Positions 49,357-58,767 of a stretch of 64,000 bases of DNA are shown here, one piece after another (the stretch's first letter is position 1; each line of letters starts with the position of its first letter). Under the pieces are notes generated by a model that saw only the letters and a program-made list of their open reading frames with translations, was not told the DNA's origin and ran no database searches. Made by a program: the position numbers and the translations under genes. This DNA comes from Fen-1362 sp964597035 (GTDB taxonomy: Bacteria; Planctomycetota; Phycisphaerae; Sedimentisphaerales; Anaerobacaceae): NCBI GenBank assembly GCA_964597035.1, contig CAZQWM010000001.1, positions 124,001-188,000 of the forward strand, read 5' to 3'.

Positions 49357-50958
49357 ATGATTATGAGAGGCCGAAACTTGCGATATATTTCGGTGTTTTT
49401 AGTGATAGTGTTCTCTTCGGTGGGATTATCGCTTGAAGACCCCGTTTCTACCAATCCGCTTGGGCTTGGAACGGTTCCGCCTACCGCGTATGAGTCGGGA
49501 TTAATCCCGAGCATTAATCCAATCGATACCAGGGGTAATCTTATCATAACGGGAAATGTTACCGGCGGAATGCACTTTCGGGGCGTTGTGCCTTATGGCG
49601 GAGCGACAGATTTTATAGCTCCGGCCAGTTCTCTGCAGCATACCTCCGGAGCATTTGATTCGTTTCTAAGGCGTTCTGCCGGCTCACAGTATTTTGAGTC
49701 TTATGGGGGGGGGGTAACTCCTTATTATTCACCAACCTTGACGGCTACGAAGCTTACACCTTCGGGAGTGACTGTAATTCCGCCACAAACGGTCCGGAGC
49801 TATGGGGTTGATTTATCTTTGGACAGTGATTTGCGGCGCGAGCAGGAAGATTATTACAACAAGAGGCGTGTTCCGATTGCCAGCAAACGGCCATTGTCGA
49901 TGGGACAAGGTGATTTGGAGGAGGTTCTCGAGCTTGATACTTCCAAGTTCCCGCAGGGAGTCGAGCCGGTTTCACAGGCGCAGTCACAGGAACAGTTCTG
50001 GCAGGAATTGGGCATTACAATAGAGCGAAGGCCGGTGCCGGCGGTAGATACAAGGGAAGATGTTCTGCCGCTTGGTATGACGGCTGGGGCGGAGACGGAC
50101 GTCGCGGCATTACTCGGCACACCTACCGGCTTGTCTCCGAGGTCTCGAGCCGGGCAGACGGAGCAGATCGACAGTGCTGTCCTGGAGCCGAAGGTGCAGC
50201 AGCCCGGCAGCGTATTGGAAGCCAGCCGGAATTTAGACACTTATGAGTTGATGAAGATTCGATTGGGAAAACTGACGGGAGATGTAGAGGGCCTGGGTGA
50301 AGAGTTGGTTACTGGCCAGCTTGATGCTAACGTTCCAGCGTTCCGGCCGGCAACATCGTCAGCAGGGCCTGCGGATGCTTTGGAGAGAATCTTGAGTGGT
50401 CCGGCATTGCCGGAAGTAGCCAAGACGAATGTGTCCACTATTGGCACCGCGGGAGCAGGAGACCCGTATAAGAGTTTTGCTGCCTTCACTAATGACAAAT
50501 TTAACCAATATATGAGTTCGGCTGAAAGTTACATGAAGCAGGGGAGGTTCTATCGTGCCGCCGATGCATATACGCTCGCTGCGCTGGTCAAGCCGGGAGC
50601 CCCGCTTGCGAACGCGGGTAAAAGCCATGCACTGTTTGCCGCGGGCGAGTTTTTGAGCAGTTCGCTGTTTCTTGCAAGGGCAGTTGAGATTTTCCCTGAG
50701 TATGTGAAATTAAGAGTGGACCTCGTGGCAATGATAGGCGACAAGGACAAGGTTGAGAAAAGGATACTCGAAGCCAGAGAGTGGTTCGATAAAAGCGATT
50801 CTGCCGAACTGGGATTTTTGCTTGGCTATGTTTACTATCAGATGGACCGGCTGGAGTTTGCGAGGATGGTAATCGAGCGTGCGGCAGAAAAGATGCCTGA
50901 ATCGGAAGCGATTGCCGTGATGAAGAAAGCCATACAGGAGCGTATAGCAAATTTGTAA
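49357..50958 (+). CDS. Secreted protein with C-terminal TPR-like repeats and a G10 tract
   Basis: 533 residues. Signal peptide ISVFLVIVFSSVGLSLEDP near the N-terminus, a Pro/Gly/Ser-rich middle (about 30-350) with no recognised domain, and TPR-like helices at about 370-520 (YMKQGRFYRAADAYTLAALVKPGAPLANAGKSHALFAAGEFL and AELGFLLGYVYYQMDRLEFARMVIERA). A run of ten G at 49705-49714 falls in codons for YGGGVT. Such a tract can slip and switch the gene on or off. Function unknown; the TPR part suggests protein-protein contacts outside the cytoplasm. Confidence 0.65.
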   Translation: MIMRGRNLRYISVFLVIVFSSVGLSLEDPVSTNPLGLGTVPPTAYESGLIPSINPIDTRGNLIITGNVTGGMHFRGVVPYGGATDFIAPASSLQHTSGAFDSFLRRSAGSQYFESYGGGVTPYYSPTLTATKLTPSGVTVIPPQTVRSYGVDLSLDSDLRREQEDYYNKRRVPIASKRPLSMGQGDLEEVLELDTSKFPQGVEPVSQAQSQEQFWQELGITIERRPVPAVDTREDVLPLGMTAGAETDVAALLGTPTGLSPRSRAGQTEQIDSAVLEPKVQQPGSVLEASRNLDTYELMKIRLGKLTGDVEGLGEELVTGQLDANVPAFRPATSSAGPADALERILSGPALPEVAKTNVSTIGTAGAGDPYKSFAAFTNDKFNQYMSSAESYMKQGRFYRAADAYTLAALVKPGAPLANAGKSHALFAAGEFLSSSLFLARAVEIFPEYVKLRVDLVAMIGDKDKVEKRILEAREWFDKSDSAELGFLLGYVYYQMDRLEFARMVIERAAEKMPESEAIAVMKKAIQERIANL

Positions 50959-51019
50959 TGCGTGAAAAGTAAAACTGCCGTTTGCACGCACCTGCTTAGT
51001 CTGGTAACTTGTGCCCACC

Positions 51020-53119
51020 ATGAAGGAAATAAGCAGTCCTTTTAATATGGAGGAAGTTTTTGCGCCCGGAGGTGCGATTGGGCGGTTGGTTGCCGGTTAC
51101 GAGCCGCGTCAGCAGCAGGTTGAGATGGCCAGTGTGGTGCAGAGGGCTTTATCATCAAAGCGGCATCTGGTTGCAGAGGCGGGAACGGGTGTCGGCAAGA
51201 GCTTTGCATATCTGGTGCCGGCGATAGAGCGGGCCTGCAGCGCGGCCGGCAAAGTCGTTGTCAGTACCTTCACTATCACTTTACAGGAACAGCTAATCAA
51301 TAAGGATATTCCCTGTCTCGGCAGATGTCTGCCGTGGCGGTTCAGGGCGGTGCTGGCAAAGGGCAGGGCGAATTACCTGTGCAAGCGCCGGCTCGAATTT
51401 GCGATTCGCAGACAGGTTGGATTGTTTGACCGGTTCGGCCAGGTGCTTGGTCAGATTAATGACTGGTCAGGACAAACCAGAGACGGCTCGCTTAGCGATA
51501 TTCCTTTTATTCCGGATGGCAGGGTGTGGGACGCGGTCAAAAGCGAACATGGGAATTGTCGCGGCAGGCGCTGCAGGCATTTTACGAGTTGTTTCTACTG
51601 GCAGGCGAGACGACAACTGGAAACGGCGGATATGATTGTGGCGAATCACGCGATACTGTTCAGTGACCTTGTGCTGCGAGAGGAAGGTGCGTCGATACTA
51701 CCAGAGTATCAGTGGGTGGTCATCGATGAGGCGCATAATATCGAGCGAGTCGCAGAGGAGCATTTCGGGATTGATATAAGCGAAGGGGCGGTGAAATTCC
51801 TGCTGGACGGATTGTATAATCCGAGGACACACAAAGGTCTTTTGGTTTATGCAGAGGCGGCGGAGCTTACAGATGTTGTTGTCAAGGCGGGGCAGGCGGC
51901 CAGGAAGTTTTTCAAAGATGTTCGACGGTGGTACGAGAATACGAAAGAGCAGACCCATTCGACAAGCTCCCCTCGACAAAGCTTGGGACAGGCAGGGCGA
52001 GCCAACGGCAGATGCTACGTGAATTTTATCGAGGATGAGGTATCGGCGCATCTTAAAGAGTTGCGTTCGCGATTGTCGAAGCTTGCGGCACAGGCCAGAG
52101 ACGAGGATGAGCGATTTGAGATAACGCGATATGTTGACAGGTGCGCGGCACTGTTGCAGGACATAGAGGCATTTCTACTGCAGAGGAGGGAGGGTTGTGT
52201 GTATTGGGTCGAGGTCAATGAGGGCAGGCGTGAAAGGGTGAATTTGCGAAGCGCACCTTTGGACGTGGGGCCGGACGTGAGGAGGTGCCTGTTCGACAAG
52301 TTTGAATCAGTGATAATGACAAGCGCGACACTAAGCAGCGGCGAGGTCGGAGGCCAGAGGACAAAAGACAGAGGACGGAAGACAGAAAATAAAAGCGGAT
52401 TTGAATTCTTTGCCGGCAGAGTGGGATTGTCCGCCTTAGGCGAGACCTCGCCTCTTGGCGGGCAGAATTGTGATGCGGTAAAGTTGGGTTCGCCTTTCGA
52501 TTACGAAAAGCAGGTGACGATTTATATCGAGAAGGATTTGCCGCAGCCAAACGACGATGAATTCGTTGCGTCGGCCTGCGAGGCGATAAAGAAGTATATC
52601 CTGCAGACGCAGGGCAGGGCGTTTGTTCTTTTCACAAGTTACAAAATGCTGGGGGGCTTTGCGGAGCAGCTTACCGACTGGCTCGACGAGAATAATATAG
52701 AGTTGTTGCAACAGGGGGCTGGTCTGGACAGGACAGCGCTATTGAAACGGTTCAAGACGGACCAGCGAAGCGTACTGTTCGGGACGGACAGTTTCTGGCA
52801 GGGGGTGGACGTGGCGGGAGAGGCACTATCGAACGTGATAATTGTTCGGCTGCCATTTGCGGTTCCTGATACGCCTTTATTGGCGGGTCGGCTGGAAAGA
52901 ATAAGAGAGGAGGGCGGGAATCCGTTTGTCGATTATCAGTTGCCCTTAGCGATAATCAAGTTCAAGCAGGGCTTCGGCAGACTGATTCGCACAAAGACCG
53001 ATACTGGTATTATTGTCATTTTAGATTCCCGCATATTGAGCAAATCCTACGGCGAAAAGTTCTTAGCCGCGGTTCCGAAGTGCAGGACGGAGGTTGTGAC
53101 TCACCGCGGAGAACGCTGA
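51020..53119 (+). CDS. dinG: DinG/XPD-like ATP-dependent DNA helicase with Fe-S cluster site
   Basis: 699 residues from ATG 51020 (GTG 51011 also in frame). Walker A AGTGVGKS (54-61), DEAH box WVVIDEAHNIER (about 233-244), iron-sulphur Cys at 121, 180, 185, 191, SATLSSG, and motif VI FGRLIRTKTDTGIIVILD. SF2 5'-3' helicase for DNA repair or R-loop removal. Between SATLSSG and FEFFAGRVGL about 17 residues (GGQRTKDRGRKTENK) are encoded by purine-rich repeat DNA, and a second stretch STSSPRQSLGQAGRANG is also repeat-like. The last residues THRGER and the stop read into a REP element. Confidence 0.9.
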   Translation: MKEISSPFNMEEVFAPGGAIGRLVAGYEPRQQQVEMASVVQRALSSKRHLVAEAGTGVGKSFAYLVPAIERACSAAGKVVVSTFTITLQEQLINKDIPCLGRCLPWRFRAVLAKGRANYLCKRRLEFAIRRQVGLFDRFGQVLGQINDWSGQTRDGSLSDIPFIPDGRVWDAVKSEHGNCRGRRCRHFTSCFYWQARRQLETADMIVANHAILFSDLVLREEGASILPEYQWVVIDEAHNIERVAEEHFGIDISEGAVKFLLDGLYNPRTHKGLLVYAEAAELTDVVVKAGQAARKFFKDVRRWYENTKEQTHSTSSPRQSLGQAGRANGRCYVNFIEDEVSAHLKELRSRLSKLAAQARDEDERFEITRYVDRCAALLQDIEAFLLQRREGCVYWVEVNEGRRERVNLRSAPLDVGPDVRRCLFDKFESVIMTSATLSSGEVGGQRTKDRGRKTENKSGFEFFAGRVGLSALGETSPLGGQNCDAVKLGSPFDYEKQVTIYIEKDLPQPNDDEFVASACEAIKKYILQTQGRAFVLFTSYKMLGGFAEQLTDWLDENNIELLQQGAGLDRTALLKRFKTDQRSVLFGTDSFWQGVDVAGEALSNVIIVRLPFAVPDTPLLAGRLERIREEGGNPFVDYQLPLAIIKFKQGFGRLIRTKTDTGIIVILDSRILSKSYGEKFLAAVPKCRTEVVTHRGER

Positions 53120-53130
53120 GACCGCGGAGG
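53101..53130. repeat. REP-like element overlapping the dinG stop
   Basis: TCACCGCGGAGAACGCTGAG followed by ACCGCGGAGGACGAAAAAGA, related to the CTCTGCGGTG element at 24949-25021. The dinG stop TGA (53117-53119) is supplied by it. A purine-rich tract continues to about 53240. Confidence 0.55.
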
Positions 53131-53338
53131 ACGAAAAAGAGAGGACTGAGAACCCGACTTTGCCTCACGGCTAAGCCGAGGCAAGTGGAAGGCAGAAGAC
53201 GGGGAGCAGAGGAAAAAGACAAAAGGGAAAAAGGAGATTAAGGCGGTCAATTCGAAATAGTGAAGCCGTAGTGAAATTATTGGCAAAGTTATAGCACAGC
53301 CAATGGCGCAGCCAATACCACGGCCAAATTCTTTGTTC

Positions 53339-53602
53339 TAAATTCAAGTCATGCCCTGCGTTTTCTCAGGACTGACAAGCCACAGAGTCCCGATTTATCG
53401 GGATTAGCCACAGAAAACACCCATCTCGACTCAGCGTCGAGCCGGGGCGAGACAGAGGACACAGAGATAAAAAGGTTTTTAGACACTGATTGACACTGTT
53501 TTTTGGATGGAGTGAAATAAAATCGGCCGTGGAGACGCGTTAAAAACTCCACAGCCGATTCGTAGTTCTGAATTTTTAAATTCAAGTCACGCCCTGCGTT
53601 TT
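53339..53602. repeat. Pair of 26-base direct repeats flanking a hairpin region
   Basis: TAAATTCAAGTCATGCCCTG followed by CGTTTT at 53339-53364 and the same with one change (C for T) at 53577-53602, 238 bases apart. Between them are the hairpin AGTCCCGATTTATCGGGATT (about 53386-53405) and a CACAGAGGACACAGAGATAA tract. No gene is supported in 53120-53650. Confidence 0.6.
53521..53560. terminator. Long hairpin past the end of the secreted Kelch protein gene
   Basis: AATCGGCCGTGGAG (53521-53534) and CTCCACAGCCGATT (53547-53560) pair over 14 positions with one mismatch. It lies about 90 bases after the minus-strand gene stop (53651). Read on the minus strand the stem is followed by TTATTTCACTCC, a weak T stretch, so it could end that transcript. 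Confidence 0.45.
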
Positions 53603-53650
53603 TGCAAGAGTAGACCGTCGAGGCCATGCAATAAAAGCTCCGCGTTATTA

Positions 53651-55759
53651 TTACCAGCAGTCATTTTGTCGCACAAGGGTACATTCAAGCCAGCGTGAGG
53701 CCATAATCGCAAGGTCAAACAGGTCGACTTTGCAATTGTTGTTTATGTCTCCCTCAATAGAGTCGGTGCATCTTCGCAATAGTTCCGTCGAACTTAGATC
53801 ATTACCATCAGTGCCACCAAACACAAAGATATCGCTTCCAAGTACAGCACTGGCAAATTGACTTCGGGCAATATTCAGCGACGGTTCCATTCGCCAATTT
53901 GTTTCACCTGGTGTCCAAGATTCAACCGAGGAAAGGTAACCGTCCGACGCATTATAACCTCCTATGGCGTAAATCCTGCCGCAAGCGGTTTGAAGTTCAT
54001 AGAATTCCCGTGATACATTCATGAGAGGTATGGAAGTATCCCATGTAGAATCAAAAGGGTCGTAGCACCATATCTGTTTATTATCTCCGCCAACATTAAC
54101 ATATATCTTGCCGTCTAAGGTAGTAGCTCGCCAAGGTTGGGTAGCAACAGGCATGTCGCCTCCAACACGCCAAGTGTCTGTTGTTGGATTGTAAATGTCA
54201 AAACGAGATAAAAGGGTACCATAATGGTTTCCACCGAAAACGTATAACTCACCCTTAAATGCAGGAACGCCTGGTCCACTGCGAGCATACACAGCAGCTT
54301 TGGATTGCCATGCCTCGCACGGGTCACCATCCCACCGTTCATTTTCTGACCTGCTGTTGACTACATGACCTCCGACAACGTAGATGTAGTCCCCTATTAC
54401 AGCCGAACTCAGGGAGTGTCTTGCAGTTGGCGTGGAATTAACAATGTACCAAGTGTCACTTCTTGGATTGTACCTCGATACTGTGTCTTGTGCATACGGT
54501 GTACCTACGCCTGCAATTGCATATACGAATCCGTTTAAAGCTTCCCCTGTCAGTCCTTGACGCGGGATATTGAGCTGTCCATTCAGAAGAATCCATCTCG
54601 GCTTATTCAAAAAGAGCTTATTAACCGAAGAGCCGGCTCCGGTAAAGCATACTTCGTAGATGTCAGGATAACCATCAGCGTCAAAATCTCCAACAACTAT
54701 ATCATGGGCGTCATCCGTGTTTGAAAGACCGGTCTGCGATGTGATATCTGTAAAAGTTCCGTCATTGTTATTTCGGAAGAAGTTGTTGCTTCCGTATCTT
54801 CCACCGTCCGCAAAAAGGTCGAGGTCACCGTCGAGGTCAAAATCAAAAGACGCTACATCATAATTATCACTTCCAGCCGTTGTCTGCACTCCTGCAGAAA
54901 GTGCGACTTCACTGAATGTGCCGTCTTGGTCGTTAGAGAATAAATAATTGTTCGAGTCTCCCGCAAAGACATAGATATCATCCCAAGTATCCCCATTAAA
55001 GTCTCCTACAGCTAAACGGCCGCCTTCACTGGGGAGATTAATATCAGCAGAAGCCGAAACATCAACGAAGTTACCATCATTCTCATTGTGATACAGAATC
55101 GTGTTACCCGAGCCAGGGGAGAGAAACAAATCATTGTATCCATCATTGTCAAAATCAATCCATGCTGGAGTTGCATTTGGCGGAGTTGATGGAAATGCTT
55201 CGGACGTTACATCAGTAAAAGTACCGTCCCCATTATTCCTATACAGTGTCGGGGGTTCACCGAAATACAAATCTGGGTAACAATCCTGATTATAATAATC
55301 ACCCCAAATCGGCTCACTCGGAGTACTCACACTAATACCCGAAGGAGCGGTCACATCTTCAAACGTGCCATCTCCTTTATTACGATAGAGTATAGCACTC
55401 CCGCCCCCAATCAGGACATCCATATATCCATCGCAATTGTAGTCTGCTATTGCGAGGGCATTGCCATTCCCACTGAGACCAATGGATACACTCGTGAAAT
55501 TCGCATCACCGATTTCTCTCAAGTTGTTACGATAAGTTCCGCCAGAACCCGGATTGTTCACAAGGTGAAGGTCTAAGTCCCCATCGTTATCGTAATCGAT
55601 CCACACAGCACGGTTGCCACTGCCTGTATCCGCTACACCTGATGATGGTGCAACATTTTCAAAATACGTTGTGTCGGCCGTGCTTATTGAATTAAAGATC
55701 ATAGTTGCTATCATTATTGCAAAAAGAACCGAAAATCTATTTTTTCCTTTTGTTTTCAT
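53651..55759 (-). CDS. Secreted FG-GAP/VCBS and Kelch repeat protein with dockerin-like C-terminus
   Basis: 702 residues from ATG 55759 (AGGA ten bases upstream). A signal peptide precedes about six FG-GAP/VCBS repeats at about 30-380 (DYDNDGDLDLHLVNN, DFDNDGYNDLFLSPG, DFDADGYPDIYEV; Ca-binding D-x-D/N-x-D-G-x-x-D loops), then Kelch repeats at about 395-650 (VYAIAGVGT, YIYVVGGH, IFVFGGTDGND). It ends with IEGDINNNCKVDLFDLAIMASRWLECT, a dockerin-like Ca loop common in Phycisphaerae secreted proteins. Cell-surface adhesion or an assembly role is inferred; no partner cohesin is visible. Confidence 0.85.
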   Translation of the reverse strand: MKTKGKNRFSVLFAIMIATMIFNSISTADTTYFENVAPSSGVADTGSGNRAVWIDYDNDGDLDLHLVNNPGSGGTYRNNLREIGDANFTSVSIGLSGNGNALAIADYNCDGYMDVLIGGGSAILYRNKGDGTFEDVTAPSGISVSTPSEPIWGDYYNQDCYPDLYFGEPPTLYRNNGDGTFTDVTSEAFPSTPPNATPAWIDFDNDGYNDLFLSPGSGNTILYHNENDGNFVDVSASADINLPSEGGRLAVGDFNGDTWDDIYVFAGDSNNYLFSNDQDGTFSEVALSAGVQTTAGSDNYDVASFDFDLDGDLDLFADGGRYGSNNFFRNNNDGTFTDITSQTGLSNTDDAHDIVVGDFDADGYPDIYEVCFTGAGSSVNKLFLNKPRWILLNGQLNIPRQGLTGEALNGFVYAIAGVGTPYAQDTVSRYNPRSDTWYIVNSTPTARHSLSSAVIGDYIYVVGGHVVNSRSENERWDGDPCEAWQSKAAVYARSGPGVPAFKGELYVFGGNHYGTLLSRFDIYNPTTDTWRVGGDMPVATQPWRATTLDGKIYVNVGGDNKQIWCYDPFDSTWDTSIPLMNVSREFYELQTACGRIYAIGGYNASDGYLSSVESWTPGETNWRMEPSLNIARSQFASAVLGSDIFVFGGTDGNDLSSTELLRRCTDSIEGDINNNCKVDLFDLAIMASRWLECTLVRQNDCW

Positions 55760-56189
55760 TTTCTTACATCCTAAAGTGTAGTTGATGTGTGCGCAGAAAA
55801 ACGGGTTTAAAATAGCTGTAAGCATTTAAGGTGGAGCGCGGGAATTGGATTGGTGTATCAAAAAAAGATTAAGAAAGCGGAAAGGCGAATTACCTAAATT
55901 GCCCCCCCTACCAGATTGACATCTCTCCAGTCCTCCATAGTTATTTTCTCTCTCCGCGGGAAAGGGTTTGAAGGTCACATCGCACGGGCGCTCAGCGGCC
56001 ACGCAAAAGAGATGAGAAGGTGTGGCCTTATAACCCAGTTCCTCTTTAGACACGATTACCCATAGTTGATTCGGGACAGAATGTCAAGAAAAAAGTGCGG
56101 GAAACTGAGTTATTTAGATGCTCGATGCACGATTCTCGATACTCGAAACGGCGTGTAAAGCGCGGTCGGAAGGTGTTAAACTGGGCAAG

Positions 56190-56407
56190 TTAAACAAACG
56201 TATTAAACGTTTGTTTTAAACATTTGTATTAAACATTTGTTCAGCAAAAGCGCGCATGTCGAAAACCCTTAGAAGCCGACTTTTAAAAAATTTTTTTTAC
56301 TCCTTTACTTACCAGAACTTAAGCTCATTTTGGCCCTTCGATTTATATCAGGAAATCCCTTAGTTTTCGACAAAAGCGCGCAAGTTCGCGCCATAGGATG
56401 GAGAGAC
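56190..56407. repeat. Dispersed ~200-bp non-coding repeat, copy 2
   Basis: TTTAAACATTTGT units, AGCAAAAGCGCGCATGTCG, AAAACCCTTAG, CGACTTTTAAAAAATTTTTT, then GCGCAAGTTCGCGCCATAGG at 56378-56397. Order and spacing match copy 1 at 27204-27390. The stretch 55760-56189 upstream has no supported gene. A purine-rich tract follows (56410-56515). Confidence 0.75.
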
Positions 56408-56524
56408 ATAAGAAGTGAAAAGTTAAAAGTGAAAAGGCAAAAGGGAAAAGTAAGTAGGACAGGAGACTAAAGGCAGAAGACAGAAGGCAGAAGTAAGAAG
56501 TCAAAAGGAAAAAGCGAATTATGG

Positions 56525-56544
56525 ATTCCCGCGTAAGCGGGAAT
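56525..56544. repeat. REP-like hairpin upstream of the portal gene
   Basis: ATTCCCGC-GTAA-GCGGGAAT, a perfect 8-bp stem flanked by ATGG and GACAGC. The same core, with a longer loop, is at 58698-58741 inside the virion operon. Confidence 0.7.
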
Positions 56545-56605
56545 GACAGCAAGAATGCAAAAGTAAGGTAGTGATTGAAAGAGTGGTCAATAGCGAGGGC
56601 TTGTG

Positions 56606-58156
56606 ATGGCATATGAGCTTACTATCTTCAAGGGAACTGAAACGGAGCTGGATGGGGATTACTTGGACTGGCTGGTTGATGAACGAGCGGGGCAGGTGCA
56701 GACGCATTTCGGCAAGCTGTGGGAATACTACGCGAATCCGATATTGGATTTGCACCCTTCGACAGGGCTCAGGGCAGGCAGTTTTTCAGTCGGGCGGAAG
56801 GTAAACGAGAGCGGCAGATGCTACGTTCAGGCGCAGGAGTATGGTCTGCCGGCAAGGATAACGGGATTAGTGCGATGCGCTGAAGCGGGGGTGTTCGGCG
56901 GAAGAGCGGTCGGGGACATTCAGCGCAAGGAGGTGGTTGTTGAGAACGATATAGCGTGGCGGATAAACGCCGCGGTGGATTTTCTATTTGGTAAGCCGGT
57001 AAGCGTAGTATCCCGGTCACCGGACGGCACGAAGCGAGCAGAAATCGAGGAGATATTGAAGGCGGTTTTTTCGGCCAACGGCGGAATCGGGTTTTTACAG
57101 GATATGGCAGTGCTCGGGGGCGTCTATGGTTTCGTCGATTGTATGGTCAGGCCTGGCCGAGAAGTGTATGAGCGCATTTCCGACTCATCCCAGGACCTTA
57201 CGTACGAGGTCGTGCTGCAATTAGCACGAACAATCGGGCTGGAGCTGATAGAGGCGCCCCGGGCGCTGCCTGTTCTGGATGAGAATGATTACCGCAGGGT
57301 GATTTACTACGTGCAGCATTTTCAGCAGGCGAGGAATCAACTGAGCAAGGGCGGTGCGTTGTCGCGGCTGTTCGGCAAAAAGAGCGATACGCGGCAGGTT
57401 GTCTGGGTGACTGAGATTACTTCGGCGAGTGCGTGGCAGAGATACGAGAACAAGGAGCTTGTTGCGGAAGGAAATCTGCCATGGGGATTTTTGCCTGTGG
57501 TGCACATTCAGAATATGGCTCAGCCATTTTACTACGAGGGGCAAAGTGACGTTGAGCCGCTCGTGCCGATACAGGACGAGCTGAATACGCGATTAAGCGA
57601 CAGGGCGAGCCGGATAACGATGCAGTCATTCAAGATGTACCTGGGCAAGGGCATTGAGGGATTTACAGACAAGCCGGTTTCGCCGGGCGTGATGTGGTAC
57701 ACGGATAATCCGGATGCGGCGGTAGAGGAGTTCGGAGGAGATACAGAGACGCCGAGCGAGGGGCTGCACATAGCGGAGATGCGTGAGGCGATGGACAAAA
57801 TCAGCGGAGTGACACCGTTGGTGGCGGGCGTGATTCGCAGCAAGTTAGGTAATCTGACAAGCGCGGTAGCGCTGCGGCTGACGTTGATGGGGATGCTTTC
57901 CAAGACGGAGCGGAAGAGGTTCAGCTACGGCGAGGGGCTGAAGAAAATTGTGCGGATGGTGCTGGAGATTCTGGACAAGGCGAATATCTACAAGACAGGC
58001 GAGCGTGACAGGGAGGTGGAGATAATCTTCCCGAATCCGCTGCCGGAGAATGTGATGGAGAAATTAGAGGAGGCGAGGGCCAAAAAAGAGTTGGGCGTTC
58101 CAACTGAGCAGGTGCTCAAGGAACTTGGGTATGAGAGAAGTTTGGGAGGTGAGTAA
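56606..58156 (+). CDS. Phage portal protein (SPP1 gp6/HK97-type)
   Basis: 516 residues from ATG 56606; GAGGG lies six bases upstream. The portal dodecamer forms the DNA gate at one capsid vertex and docks the terminase. Typical text: LVRCAEAGVFGGRAVGDIQRKEVVVENDIAWRINAAVDFLFGKPV, LPWGFLPVVHIQNMAQPFYYEGQSDVEPLVPIQDELNTRLSDRASRIT, MREAMDKISGVTPLVAGVIRSKLGNLTSAVALRL. A small stretch PSTGLRAGSF near residue 52 is encoded by CTTCGACAGGGCTCAGGGCA, a widespread repeat type. It is first of the virion module; the stop is two bases before the next gene. Confidence 0.92.
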   Translation: MAYELTIFKGTETELDGDYLDWLVDERAGQVQTHFGKLWEYYANPILDLHPSTGLRAGSFSVGRKVNESGRCYVQAQEYGLPARITGLVRCAEAGVFGGRAVGDIQRKEVVVENDIAWRINAAVDFLFGKPVSVVSRSPDGTKRAEIEEILKAVFSANGGIGFLQDMAVLGGVYGFVDCMVRPGREVYERISDSSQDLTYEVVLQLARTIGLELIEAPRALPVLDENDYRRVIYYVQHFQQARNQLSKGGALSRLFGKKSDTRQVVWVTEITSASAWQRYENKELVAEGNLPWGFLPVVHIQNMAQPFYYEGQSDVEPLVPIQDELNTRLSDRASRITMQSFKMYLGKGIEGFTDKPVSPGVMWYTDNPDAAVEEFGGDTETPSEGLHIAEMREAMDKISGVTPLVAGVIRSKLGNLTSAVALRLTLMGMLSKTERKRFSYGEGLKKIVRMVLEILDKANIYKTGERDREVEIIFPNPLPENVMEKLEEARAKKELGVPTEQVLKELGYERSLGGE

Positions 58157-58158
58157 CG

Positions 58159-58680
58159 ATGAGTGCGTCAGAGACGCAAGATGATTTGTCAGAAGACAGA
58201 GCGGAGCAGGAAGACGGGGACAATACCCGGTTAGTTCCTGTGGTTGAATCGATTCGCTACCGCAAGCGGGCACAGAGTGCCGAGAGGCGTGTTGAAGAGC
58301 TTGCGGGAGAGCTGGAGGATGTGCGTTCCGAGGCGAAACGGCTGGCTGATGAGCTAAAAGGGGTTCACAAAGACCAGGAGCTTGTGAAGCGGCTTGTTGC
58401 GGCCGGCGCGAGAGATTTGGAAACGGCGGTGCTGATAGCCAATACGCGGCTCGCCAGTGATGAGAAGGCGAATCTGGACGGCGTTGTGGAGCAGTTGAAA
58501 AGGGAAAAGAAGTATATGTTTGATGAGCAAGTTACTACGGGTGCATCTGTAAGAACGTCACCGGCGAAGGAACAGAGAAATGCCGGAACTGGTCTTGAGA
58601 GGGCGGCAAAGAGGGCCGCAGGCACAGGCAACAGGACGGATTTGCAGGAGTACATGAAGAAACGAAGAAGCGTTATTTGA
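58159..58680 (+). CDS. Capsid scaffold-like coiled-coil protein
   Basis: 173 residues. An acidic N-terminus (DDLSEDRAEQEDGDN) precedes a coiled coil at about 35-75 (RYRKRAQSAERRVEELAGELEDVRSEAKRLADEL), a further helical part, and a basic C-terminal tail KKRRSVI. Size, charge pattern, coiled coil and position between portal and major capsid fit a head scaffolding protein. No protease is visible in the module, so the scaffold is probably released rather than cut. Two bases separate it from the portal gene. Confidence 0.75.
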   Translation: MSASETQDDLSEDRAEQEDGDNTRLVPVVESIRYRKRAQSAERRVEELAGELEDVRSEAKRLADELKGVHKDQELVKRLVAAGARDLETAVLIANTRLASDEKANLDGVVEQLKREKKYMFDEQVTTGASVRTSPAKEQRNAGTGLERAAKRAAGTGNRTDLQEYMKKRRSVI

Positions 58681-58697
58681 TTGTGGATTTAAAATGG

Positions 58698-58741
58698 ATT
58701 CCCGCTCCGCCACACAGACGGCGGACAAGTTTCGCGGGAAT
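58698..58741. repeat. REP-like hairpin with a nested hairpin between scaffold and capsid genes
   Basis: Outer stem ATTCCCGC (58698-58705)/GCGGGAAT (58734-58741). Its loop holds an inner stem TCCGCC (58706-58711)/GGCGGA (58720-58725). The outer core matches the element at 56525-56544; the inner GGCGGACAAG matches the motif next to terL (9591). Confidence 0.65.
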
Positions 58742-58767
58742 GACAAGAAAAGATAGGAGGACAAGAT

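Noticed and set aside
53349..53627. Minus-strand 92-codon frame after dinG
   Set aside because: It spans two direct repeats and a REP hairpin, so it is repeat sequence and not a gene.
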